In this document: in pieces, positions 33,836-45,413 of the stretch
Numbering within the stretch: position 1 is the first letter of the stretch
How the letters are laid out: each line of letters begins with the position of its first letter
Source: Serpula lacrymans var. lacrymans S7.9
Taxonomy: Eukaryota > Basidiomycota > Agaricomycetes > Boletales > Serpulaceae
Direction of reading: 5' to 3'
DNA length: 64,000 bases
Assembly (NCBI RefSeq): GCF_000218685.1
Contig: NW_006763308.1
Location: 1 to 64,000, forward strand
The notes under the pieces: model-generated
What the model saw: the letters and a program-made list of their open reading frames with translations, nothing else
Told to the model about the DNA's origin: nothing
Databases searched by the model: none
Position numbers and translations under genes: made by a program

Positions 33836-36800
33836 ATGGATTCCACACCGATTACGCCGAAGCCTATTGCTGTGGTAAAGTTCCGTTTTTAACTATCTTG
33901 TCAATATATCTAACACGATACGTTTGAGCAGGTTGGAATTTCGGCTTGCTTGCCAGGAGGGCCTCAAAATGCCCAAAATCTTGATTACCAGAATTTCTTT
34001 GACTTCCTAATGGAGCGTGGCCAAGCATATGAAAAAATTCCCTCCGAAAGGTTCAATGTTGACGCGTAAGTTCATGCATTGTTGTTAATCTTTATTAAAA
34101 TAAGATTGACATTCTTCGAAGCGTCCATGGGCCTGGTGTTGGCGAAGTTATCACCGAAAAGGGGGCATTTCTGAAAGACCTTGATAATTTTGACTATATA
34201 GAGTTTGGAATAAGCAAGAAAGACGCAAGGCTGATGAACATTAGCGCCAGAAAATTGATTGAACTCACATTTCTTGCACTCTTGGATTCAGGTATTGATT
34301 ACCGTGGTAAAAACGTGGGTTCATATATGGCTGGAGTCGCCCACGACTTATGGATGTTATCTGGCGAGGTCTGTGTTTTTTTCCCCGTGCGATTCAGTTA
34401 GTAGGATTGATTTTTTTTTTTCGCGATGACTGCAGGAGGAAGCGGAAGCACGAGGCTCGCTATCGTATTCCCCATCTATGATTGCCAACCGCGTGTCGTA
34501 CCACTTAGACCTACGCGGGCCGTCTATTCCTATTGACACTGCGTGTAGTTCTAGCCTCTCGGCATTACATCTCGCAGTCCAGGGGTTGAGAAATGGTGAA
34601 TGTGAAGCTGCCGTAGTCGGAGGTTGCCAAGTAAACTATAGGTGAGTACTATAGCACGATTACAGTACAGGTACTCAGAGTGTGGTGTGTTTATATAGAT
34701 TCATTGATTGGCTTGCTTACAGCCAAGGTGGCATACTCTCCCCCGACGGCATATGCAAACCATTTGATGCTTCAGCGGATGGGTGAATTTCTTTCCATTT
34801 ATCATCGCATAATCTAAATCGACTTGGGCAGATTTTCTCGCGGTGAAGGAGCCGTTGTTGTTGTTCTGAAACCACTTGATGTTGCTTTACGACAGCACGA
34901 CAACGTGTATGCAACAGTGAGTTTACCTGTGAATCTTATGAGATCACAAAATAACATTGTCTTCGCAGATATTGGGAACAGGTATCAATTCTTCTGGATC
35001 TATGGCTCCTGCCAACTCTCCTGTTGCAGTGGCACAGAGAGATGCAATGCAAAGAGCATTTAATCAAGCGAAGAGGAAACCGCAGGAAGTTGATTTTGTA
35101 GAATTACATGCGACAGGTAAGTAACAGAGCAGTCACAGCTCACATTGCTTTGCTGTATCTTAATAGCAATCTTGTAGGTACTGCATCAGGGGATCCCACA
35201 GAAGCCAATTGGGTAGGCGAATCATTCAAACGAGGTCACAAAACCCTCATCGGGAGTGTAAAAGGAAATATTGGGTTTGTATAGAATTTTGAGTCTCACG
35301 TTGACTACTGAGATCAGCTCCTCAACTTAGGCATCTAGAAATTGCGGCATTCTTAGCATCGTTGTGTAAAGTCTGCGCCATGTTCAAGTCTGGAATGATA
35401 CCACCGAACGTAAATTTGCGGACCCCAAATCCAGCTATAAGGTGGAAAGAGTATCTTCTGGAAGTACCCACCATCCCAGTCCCTTTGCCTTGCCATTCCC
35501 CCTCCGGTCGCTCTCTTATAGCAATGTCAAGTTCTGGCATAGGCGGTGCCAACGGTCACTGTGTCGTCGAGTCGCCTCCAAATCGCAGAATATTAAAGTC
35601 GTTTTGGCTCGCCAACCCTTTCGGCATACCTTATTTATTCATTTTTGGAGCTTTATCCCCTCGTTCCGTGGCGTCTGTTGCAGAAAATACCAAAGATTCT
35701 ATCAGCCACGTTGACCCCCGGTTCATTTCGCTAACATATGGCCGCAGATCGAGATCAATGCCCTGGAGGTCGTATGCCTTGTACTCGAAGGGTCGAATGC
35801 AGCGATTCTCTGAGCCTTTCATGGCCCATTCCCGTAACAGAGCACTGGTTTTTGTATTTTCAGGCCAGGGACCCCAGCATTTTAATAGTGAGTGCCTTAT
35901 AATAATGCCTAAGTTATACCCAGCATTGAGATACATTGTTTGCTTAGTGGGACGTGATATGTTTAGGACCTGCTGCGTTTTTCGTTCTAGCGTGATTGAA
36001 ATGGATGGTATATACAGAAGTGTATGTGGTGAATCCCTCATTGAGAAGACAGGACTATTTAGCGAAGTCGAATCACCGGAAAGACTGGATGAACCATGGC
36101 CCATCGCTATAACCCTCCCAGCTCTTACCATCATCCAAATAGCTCTTTTTGACACTTTGGTTAGCTTAGGTACTAGACCGGACATTGTTCTAGGTCACTC
36201 TGCTGGGGAAACAGCGGTGCTCTACGCCTCTGGCGCGGCTTGTAAAACAATGGCCGTTGAGCTTGCAATAGCGCGTGGGCGGTCCATGTCTATCTTGGAG
36301 AATAAGGGTGGTACAATGGCAGCAATTTCCTGTTCCGCTAAACAGGTACAACAGTTGATCGATGATGCTGGTGTAAACCTTGACATAGCATGTTTCAATG
36401 CTCCAACAGCTGTCACCATATCCGGATCCTCCAATTCTATCGAGGTAGTAGTTGCGAAGGCCCAAGCTGCTGGCATTTTTGCACGACGACTTCGCACGAA
36501 TGTTCCCGTTCATAGCTCGATGATGGACATTTGTCGTAGTGATTACGAGCGAAGAGTTCAGGATATTTTTGACCGGTATTCCGTTCAACCACCTTCCATT
36601 CCAGTTTATTCGACCGGAACTGGACAATCATTCCGAACTCCTTTTACTGCGGAGTATTTCTGGAACAGCTCTCGAGGCCCCGTCCTCTTTGCGGAAGCAA
36701 TACAGTCATTACTCATTCACCAGGGCGTAGCATCATTCGTGGAGATCAGCCCTCATCCAGTTTTGGCCAGCTATTTGGATGATCTTAATAGTGGCCAAGC

Positions 36801-39800
36801 TACTATCGTCTGCCCCCTTCGTCGCCCAAAAGCAGGGTCGGATGAAACAGAAATTTCTACTTTTCTCGATGCACTCGGGAGGCTGGTGGTCGCTGGACAT
36901 AATTGTGTTGATTTCGATGTGCTAACTGGCTCTGTGGATGGGGAAATCGGCCACCTGCCTGCATATCCATTTGCTTCGAGAAAGGTACTACTATCTATCC
37001 CCTCTGTCGCGGTGATGAAAGCTCGCCAACCAAGGAATGGACCACTCAATTACCCTCAACTTCGGATCAACTCGATAACTCATCCTCAGTTGGCACAGCA
37101 TATCATCAAAGGTGAGCCTATCATGCCTGCTGCGGGTTATTTGGAAATGGTATGTACTATCAATTATCTGAGCCTCCTTATCATGACGAATGCTCCGCAA
37201 CACAATTTACAGGCATTAGAGTTTGGAGCCAAACATTTGTGGAACGTCGATTTTACATTTATGTTATCTTTATCTGGAGACACTCCTACACCTGTTTGTG
37301 TGAACCTCGACGGCCCACACTGGACTGTTACCTCATCTTCAAACATCAATTCGCAAACATGTCCTCCTCGCGTAAGGAAATTTAAATTCAATTGCAAATG
37401 GTGATCACTAACGCTTTTTGATGCGTAGTTTGATCGCTTACACGCGGAAGGATATATGTCTCGTCAGACACCGAAAGGACCCGTATGTGCTATAGACTTG
37501 GATTCTATACGTAGTCGTTGCAATGAGATCGATACATCAGGTAGGCAAGTGTGCTGGCAGTCGCTCGATCATTCTCTTTAATGGTTTATAGGATTCTACG
37601 ATGCGTTCAAGAGTTTTGCGCAATATGGCCCTGCATACCAAAGGATAACGAAGTTTTATCGCGGAATTTCCTACGATGAGGTATTAGTTCAGGTCCAGGG
37701 CTTGGACGGGAGTCTACCAGGGTGAGTTAATACTCATTGCCATTAAAAGAAATCACTCACCTAGCAACCATGCATAGCACTGAGAATTATTGTTTTCATC
37801 CGGTCGTTTTGGATGCAGCTATCCACGTCCTTGTCCATCCACTCTTCACGGGATGTACAGACAAAAATCTGTATTACTTACCATCAAAGCTGAAAAATAT
37901 GGTTGTGCATGACACACTTACGGAACGGCCTTTCCCGCGCTTGATCTACACTCATGCTATATTTAGAAAATGGCTGCCAGGCGAGTCTAAAATTAAATCA
38001 CGCTAGAATAATGGCAAGCTGACAAACGTTATAGGATCCTTGACCTTTGATCTGACAATCGCCGATGAAAATGGAAACTGCCTTTGCACTATCGAATCTT
38101 TTCAGGTGGCTCTTCATGGACAATATTCTCGTGCAAGCATAACCCGGCGTTTTGACTTTTTGTACGTACCCACAGACATATCTTTGACGCTGTGTAAAGG
38201 CACGCCTACAACATCCGATATCCATCATGGCATACTTCGATACGCTCGTGGACAAGAAATGGAATTGCAGACCAAAATAGCCGGATATAGGCCATTTGAA
38301 CCGACGTCATTTTGGATAGTAGCAGCTGACGGACCTGACGGAGACGGGGCAGTTGGTTTTACCAGGGCCCTGAGGCGCGAATATCTTGCATGGTCTATCC
38401 ATACAGTAGTGTTCGATTCCAGCTGGTCACTTGCGGAAATGCAGCAAGCAGTCCTTACACTCTCTGCCATGTCTAATGTAGAAAAGGAGTTAAAAGTTGA
38501 TGCATCAGGCTTGGTACATGTTTCCAGGATAGCTCTTTCCTCACCTCCGACTCGCTTGCTTCCATTCCATCCGCGCGATTCTTGGTCTCTAGAAGATTCT
38601 AAAATAGTGCGCGTATCTCCTCCATTCGCAGATGATGACCATGTCCGGATTTTAGTCCATGCTGTTGGTCTCCAAGATGGCGAGCTTTGGAGTTTCTTTG
38701 GTCGTTCGATGGACACCGATACTTTGGTGGCAGGTATTCACGCCGGTCCATTAACAAATGCCATAGTTTCTCACCCTTTGAGCCTCCTTCATATTCCCAA
38801 TGTTCTGCCCGGTGATTGTTCAGGACCATCTACTTTAACTCTGGCTATCGCCGTGATCGCCTTGGGGCCTGGGTGTTTCGAAAACCCGCATCTTATTTCA
38901 GGGGAGATTCTCATTACACACGGGGATCATCCTGTCGGCGAGCAGCTCGTGAAACTGTGCACAAAGCGCGGGTTCCGAGTATCTTCCCTTCCTCAAAGGG
39001 CCACCAGTTATGATATAGGCTCACTTTCTCATCGTCGGTTTTGCCTTATTTTGTCTGGCTATCAAGATTCCATTAACACCAATATGCTATCCCGTGCATT
39101 ATCAAGCTATGGTAAAATCTTTCGCTGGAATGATCCGGAGACAGGTCTTTCTTCGATTCTTAACAGAGAACCATGGGTGATTGGGCACTCTATACGCTTG
39201 GCTTTACGTATCCTTGGCACTGAAGATTGTAAGGGACCGTTTACGTCGCTGGAAGACATGATAACTGTGAAAACCGGTGATCTGATACCCTCTCGAGTTG
39301 GCCTGTTTAATCGCCACAAAGTTTATATTTTGATCGGTGGAATGGGTAGTTTGGGGCTTCAAATTGCGCAATGGATGTATCAGGTGCGTCTTGTCTTCTG
39401 TTCAAGGAGGAAAGCACTGACATACAAGGATACAAGAATGGCGCTCGCCATATCATTTTGACTTCACGCTCTGGGCGTAATGGTTTACTCCGGAGAGGAG
39501 ATACTATGGCACGAAGGTTGCTACAGTACTTGGATGGCTTGAAAGATCTCGTTATCCAAACAGAGACTGTTGATGCTGCTTCGCTCGAGGCCATGACTAT
39601 TCTGGTTGACTCAATTTCGAAACCACTGGGAGGGTGCATGCTTCTCTCAGTTGTGTTAAGTGATGGGATGTTCTCATCCATGACTTCGGAGAAATTTGAG
39701 GAACCATTCCCAGCTAAAATCACAGCATTTGAAATTATCAGCAATATAATTGATGTCGCATCTCTGGAATTTTTCATTTCTTTCTCTTCGATCTCAGGGT

Positions 39801-41973
39801 TTTTTGGAAATGCCGGGCAAACAAATTATGCCAGGTGAGCTAGACTTTCACGCTCACATCATATCCTTAGAAACTAAGGACACATCCGATAGTGCAAACG
39901 TTATTTTGGATGGCTTAGCAAAGCCCTACAAGAACGCATTTTCTATTGTCACTCCTGCGGTCACCGATAGCTTCACTGCCACTGGGGCAGGTGAAAGCTT
40001 TCACGCGGCCCGCATCAAGCATTTGACTAGCTGGGGAATGTCCTCTCAAGGTCAGAATAGACGATATATTGCTATACTGTGCTCAATATATACTCTCTTT
40101 CAGAGCTGTTACAGTGTATTGAAGATGGCATCTTGAAACTGATTGACGGGCCTTTCTGGTTATATATACCCGATTTCAATTGGCTTGATGTTCGCACAAA
40201 TATGGGTTCATCACCCACCTACGAACATCTTGTCGTGGACGACAGGCCCACAGTAGCAAGCGCTTCAAACCCCGAGAAATCTGGATCGTTAAACCATATA
40301 ATATGCGACCTGTTAGGTGTTCTTCCGGAAGATCTCTCGCCAAATGTCCCGTTGACAACCTATGGCCTAGATTCGCTCTCGGCGGCATCGTTATCCTTTT
40401 CCCTTCGTTCGCATATTTCCATCTCTCAGACTCAGCTTCTTGCAGATATGACCTTGCGGAAACTGGAAGCACGCATCGAAGAAAATACATTAGTTCCATC
40501 ATCGCCTTTGGAGCATAGGCGGCAGTCAATTGAGGCCAAATGTTTAGAAATGGAGGACCTGCTTAAAAAGTACACTTCTCATTTCCCAGCTCATATAGGC
40601 AAGTCTATACCAGGGGCCAATCAAGGCCGTGTGATCCTCGTTACCGGAACTTCTGGTACCTTAGGAGCTGCTGTGCTTGACCGTCTTCTTCGGTATCCAA
40701 ACGTCAGCCAAATTTATGCCCTTAATCGTCGTGATGTCTCTGCAAGGCCACAGCTGCAGCGGCATATAGCCGCTTTTGAAGCTAGAGATTTTGATGCATC
40801 ATTCTTACGCGCGCAGAATTTGACCTTTCTGGAGGGAACAGTAGATCAAATGTATTTTGGGCTACCTGCCGACTTGTATCATCAGGTAAAGTTCTTACGG
40901 CTATTTCGCGTGTCTCAAATTGACAACTTTCCTAGCTCACCAACTCTGTGACACATATTATTCATGCGGGTGAGGAGGCATATCCTAATATTCCAGCTTA
41001 CATCTAATGTATGTCTTAGCCTGGCCCATCGACTTTAATATGCCTTTGTCTTCATTTGAGCAAGCTATTCTTGGTGTGCGACAACTAGCGAATTTTGCAC
41101 TGGAGTCCCCTCTGGTGAATCCACCACGCCTTCTCTTCACAAGTTCTATAGGTGTCCTCAGTGGTCAGTAGCTCTTTTTTCAGTAATACGATAAAGGCTA
41201 AACGTATGGACAGGCCTGAAGTCGTCAGATGCTACCGAGGAGACGCCGATAGAGGATCCAAGAATCTCGGTTGGTGCGGGATATATAGAGAGTAAATGGG
41301 TTGCCGAACGTGTCCTTTCCGCAGTAGCCGCATCTACTGCCTTGCGGCCAGTCATCGTTCGTATTGGACAACTCACTGGGGGACGAAATGGATTTTGGAA
41401 AGTAACGGAGTGGGTACCTTCAATGATTCGCTCTAGTATCACTTTAGGGGCGCTGCCAGACCGATCTGACGTATGAATTCTCTATGACGCAAAAAAATTA
41501 CCTAGAGTGCTGATCCCTTTCCACAGATTCTCAACTGGATTCCTGTTGATATCGCCGCACCAGCCATCATTGATATGATGGATTCATCGACTCACATACT
41601 CCATCTAGTTCATCCTCACCCTATATGTTGGTCGGAGTTGATGCAACATATTGCGCTGGCTATGAATCTGCCACTGATTCCTTACTCGAGATGGCTGTCG
41701 TCTCTTGAAAAGCGGTCACTGTTTCAAGACACGTCAGGGAAAATCATTCCGGCTCTTAGATTACTTGCTTTCTTTCAGTACTCTGTTTATCGAGGAGATG
41801 GATCCTCGACGGACAACTTTCTAGAGCCAAGAGCATCCTGCCAGCAAGCAATACAGGTGTCGCCGACTTTAAGGGATACGAGCATAACTCCACTAGGGCT
41901 ACGGGATGTGGAGAAGTGGTTGTCATACTGGAACAGGGTGGGTTTCCTTCCCCTAGATGCATCTGCGATTTAA
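33836..41973 (+). CDS. reducing type I polyketide synthase with C-terminal reductase domain
   Basis: 22 exons give 6972 nt, 2323 aa, with no stop: 33836-33874, 33932-34065, 34122-34368, 34436-34641, 34699-34782, 34832-34916, 34969-35116, 35178-35274, 35331-35887, 35948-37149, 37213-37371, 37429-37540, 37592-37721, 37778-37980, 38035-39383, 39437-39834, 39893-40050, 40104-40885, 40936-40969, 41020-41163, 41214-41470, 41527-41973. KS: Cys177 (DTACSSSL), His312 (ELHATGT), His348 (GNIGHLE). AT: GQGPQ near 525, Ser617 (GHSAGE). DH: His917 ([10 protein letters not shown]), Asp1079. Residues about 1130-1560 hold a remnant resembling an enoylreductase but without a clear cofactor motif. KR: GGMGSLG near 1570, Tyr1715. 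ACP: Ser1860 (GLDSLSA). Reductase: TGTSGTLG near 1949, Tyr2113 (YIESK). Inference: a partly reduced chain is released by NADPH as an aldehyde or alcohol. No methyltransferase motif or thioesterase seen. Confidence 0.92.
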
Positions 41974-43243
41974 AAGTGGCTACTGCATTTTATATCATTA
42001 TTGTTGCCTCTGTGATTGGAGAGTGTCTATGAAATGGCAAACAGATCATGCTGGATTCAAGCGAATCACAGCGTGAAGTGACCAACGCTTGAAGCCTCAG
42101 TATGGTATGACATCAGTAAAACATCAATTTCCTTTAAAGATCTTAACTCAGCTTGGAACCATTTGAATAAGCATTAAGATTATTTTCGTGCCAAGGTTAA
42201 GATGAAAAAAGTGTGAATAAGGACACCCAAATTCTTGAATGTCACTTCTTACGACTTCAAAACAAACTTCTTACATCACAAAAGTTGCAGAAGTCCGAGA
42301 TTGCCCGAGATGCATGAGGGAGGATGAGGGCACGTGACGAAGATCAGTTCGCATCATATCATGACATCGAGATGCAGCAAGAGTTATATCAGAATTGGTG
42401 TTTCTCAATAACAACTTGATATACCAATGTTGTAGTATATGTCATGTAGATACATACAATGTAAGATATTTTAGTATCGGCAGAAATAAAAATCTATTAA
42501 TGAGAGTCTAATGGGAATAATTGACAGCAGGTATATATTTCTATGCTCTGTTTCAGCAACTTCCTGAGTTAGTTTTGTCTTGGATCCTCCACTCATTCAA
42601 AATCATAATAGCAATGCCCTCAGATACAGAATTCAAAGTGATTCAAATATAATAGTCCTACCACATTTGATACTAATAATTTATCATGTATTTTGGCTTT
42701 GCAATAAATAATATCCTGCCATGAGACTTCCAAAAGGACCCTGACACCATGTGATATGTGACATTTTTGGGATCTCCCAAGGTATATGGGAATTCCCAGG
42801 AGTTTGATACAAATATAAACAAGCTCAAAGCCCTAGTTTGGGGGTAGCCTGAAGTAACCAAGGACTCGTGAAAATCACCCTGGGCCAAACCCGTTTTAGT
42901 ACAGTGGTTGTTTGGTTATGGTTGGAACTTTGAACACTGCGGAGCACAGCATCTTACATGGCCAGACATTCATAGCCACTCTGCACAAGTTTTGCCAATG
43001 TAGCGTCCATCTATATGGCAATAAAAACTGAGCTCTATCTGTGCATTAGGCTCAGTCCGTTTTTTGACTTTAAGATTAGCCTCTGATCCAGGTTGCAAAT
43101 GAGTGAGCTTTTTCTTGATTTGCAACCAAGTCTGGACCTGGGGTCCAAGAAAATCTCCAACATCACAATGCTAGAAAGTACCCAATCACAGTCCGATATC
43201 AAGCTTAATCTACATACTGTTTTGTTTTATCTCCTGTACCTCC
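41974..43243. other. stretch downstream of the PKS
   Basis: No gene is supported. 42891-42956 is one copy of a dispersed terminal-looking motif (GTGGTTGTTTGGTTATGGTT, then GGAGCACAGCATCTTA) whose inverted, diverged partner is at 55871-55935. PKS transcript termination must lie in the first few hundred bases. Confidence 0.45.
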
Positions 43244-43633
43244 ATGGACGTCTTCAAAACCCATGACATCTACCCTGACATCTCCAGTCTCTCTCCCACC
43301 AAGCTCAAGCTGAATATACACGCCAATGTGATGACTACAATGCCAATGATGAAGCATCAGCCAACCCACAGTGTCACAAGCTGTTGCATTAGTAGACAGT
43401 GGCATTTGCAACTTACTGACATCTTTGATAGCTGGTGGTGGATGCGATGAAGCCCAACCGGCACCTCCCAGTCCACCTCCTTCTAATATCCCTGACTTTG
43501 ACTGGGGTCTTTTTGACAACCCCACCAGTGCTATTCTTGATCCATTGCCTGAGGAGTGGGAAGTGGCCGCAATTGCACAGGTGGTTCAGGATCATTGTGA
43601 TGCTCTCTCAACGTGGTCAGCAGGTACATCACA

Positions 43634-44048
43634 TGTTACACACAAAGTGCTTAACAAAGTCCGAGGGTTTGTCGAGGTTTGTAAAGAGACTTATCCAAGG
43701 ACAAGTTTGAGAATGTGGTTCAGAGTTGAGTTCTTCCAACAAGAGTTGGTCTTCTTCTGAGTAGAAGTCTTGATCTTAGGGGTCTAGCTTTATAAGCGTA
43801 AACTGCGTAGAATCATATTGGAGAATACTACTACTGTTACATGTGTATTTATAATGGAAAGAGTCAGTGATAGGAGTTAGGTCCTATCTAGGGCAGGTCC
43901 GTCCATTAAGGACTAAGTACTATAATAGGTAATACAAATGTGAGAAGAGCGGGAGTATACGTGAAGGAAATGAGTCATCGGTCTGATGGTATAACCGATG
44001 AGTAAAGAGAAATAAGTAGTCCTTAAATGTCTAATAGAAATTGTAACA
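43634..44048 (-). repeat. 3' LTR of gypsy family 2
   Basis: 415 bp, plus-strand TGTTACACACAAAGTGCTTA to CTAATAGAAATTGTAACA. Differs from the other LTR of this element at about a dozen positions, all transitions in the parts compared. Confidence 0.93.
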
Positions 44049-44072
44049 TTACCCCCTCACTTGCTCTGAGTT

Positions 44073-45359
44073 TCACCGAAACTCTGTACCTTTGCCGTCG
44101 ATATTGTAACCGTCATTGTAGCTGACGTCTCCATGTAATCCTTCCATCAGAATCCTATCCTTGTCCTCCCTACAGATGGGACACCAATTGAAACTATGTC
44201 CCGGTGCACGACGGTTGCAGTCGGGGCAATAATAGGCTTCACAGTAATATGTGCAATGATCGCTCCAACCGCAGTTCTGGAAGTATGGAGCGTTGTTACG
44301 AATGCCTTCGTGGTAATTTTTTCGGGTGTTGGAGGAGGTGTCGGATTGGGGAGTGGTTGGATCATCATCTCCCAGGTTGTACGTTCCTGCATACAACTGA
44401 TCAATCATGGCTGCATTGTCGTCTACGTTGATTGGGTTGGAAGGCGAACCAGGCTCAGACCTGTGCGTTGCGCCAAGCGGACTGTCTTTCAGACCCCCGG
44501 ATGTACAAGACTGCTGTTTTGATGGAGTTTTTGCGGCAGGGATCTGGAGTATCACTTCTTGTTGGCTGCGTCTGGTTCCTTGTTGGTTCGTCAGACAACG
44601 ATGGGTTAGGCCGTTTGGTACTGGTTGAGGTGGAGGTGACTGGGACATCGGCGGTTTTGGGTTCAACCCAATGGAACGGGGACTGGAGGGGTTCAATCCT
44701 TGCAAGATCGGGCTGGTTGGGACAGTGGGAATGGATTCCTCTGCTGACGGGGTGGACGGAGGTTGTCGGATGACAATGTGGTAAGTGGGCTCCGGGGTAG
44801 CACTGGTCTCCTCGGGGTATGATAGGGACTGGCGGGACAAACCAGGTGGAGGAGTACTCGTGCAACCATCTTGCTCTATCAGCGTGTGAGCTTCGTTTAG
44901 CAATATCCTCCCGCTTGATTCCAAATATTCCCTTGCCGTGTCCGTTTGCCCATTTGAGGAGTTCATCCTCAAGTGTTGTTCCAAAGATTCCAAAACTAAC
45001 TTTTCCATCCGGAGTGCCCAAGAGATACTTGAGTCCTGACTGTTGAGCTGTGAATGCTCGTTTTCCAACAAACATATTGAGTCTATGGCTTTTAGGAGTT
45101 CGTCAGCTATGAGGTCTATGGCAAGGAAGGTATGCATGGAAGAAAGAGCATGATACGCATGGGGGCAGCGTTTTTTGGTCTCGTAAAAGAGATAGGTATA
45201 GGTGTCCTTTGCTGACATTAATTCTATGGCGTTGGTGACATCGGCTTGGTTGTGTCATTGCCCACAGGCAAATGTCACTCATTCGTCGGCTAGCAAGTTA
45301 GCATTGCCAGGTATTGAGTAGGTGGTGATAGGGAAGCTGGTGGAGTTGGAAGTGGACAT
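44073..45359 (-). pseudogene. extra 3' reading frame of gypsy family 2, Gag candidate
   Basis: Located after the chromodomain stop and before the 3' LTR, where env would be. The frame is open from MSAKDTYTYLFYETKK (45218) to the stop at 44073 (381 aa). An upstream ATG at 45359 (MSTSNSTSFPITTYSIPGN) is in the same frame but followed by two TGA codons, so the ancestral protein was about 428 aa. Layout: helical N-terminal 130 residues, Pro/Ser-rich linker, then a cysteine cluster with CPDCNRRAPGHSFNWC (C-x2-C-x6-H-x4-C), like a zinc knuckle with a longer loop. No signal peptide or membrane helix, so not Env-like. Inference: it may supply the Gag function missing at the 5' end. Confidence 0.6.
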
Positions 45360-45413
45360 ATTTGTGTTTTTAAGGGTTTAGAGGACTGGTGGAAGTGGTT
45401 GTGGTTGTCCCTT

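Noticed and set aside
44073..45359. The extra 3' gypsy frame as an envelope gene
   Set aside because: It sits in the env position but shows no signal peptide, membrane helix or fusion-type segment; the cysteine/histidine cluster fits a zinc-binding Gag-like protein better.
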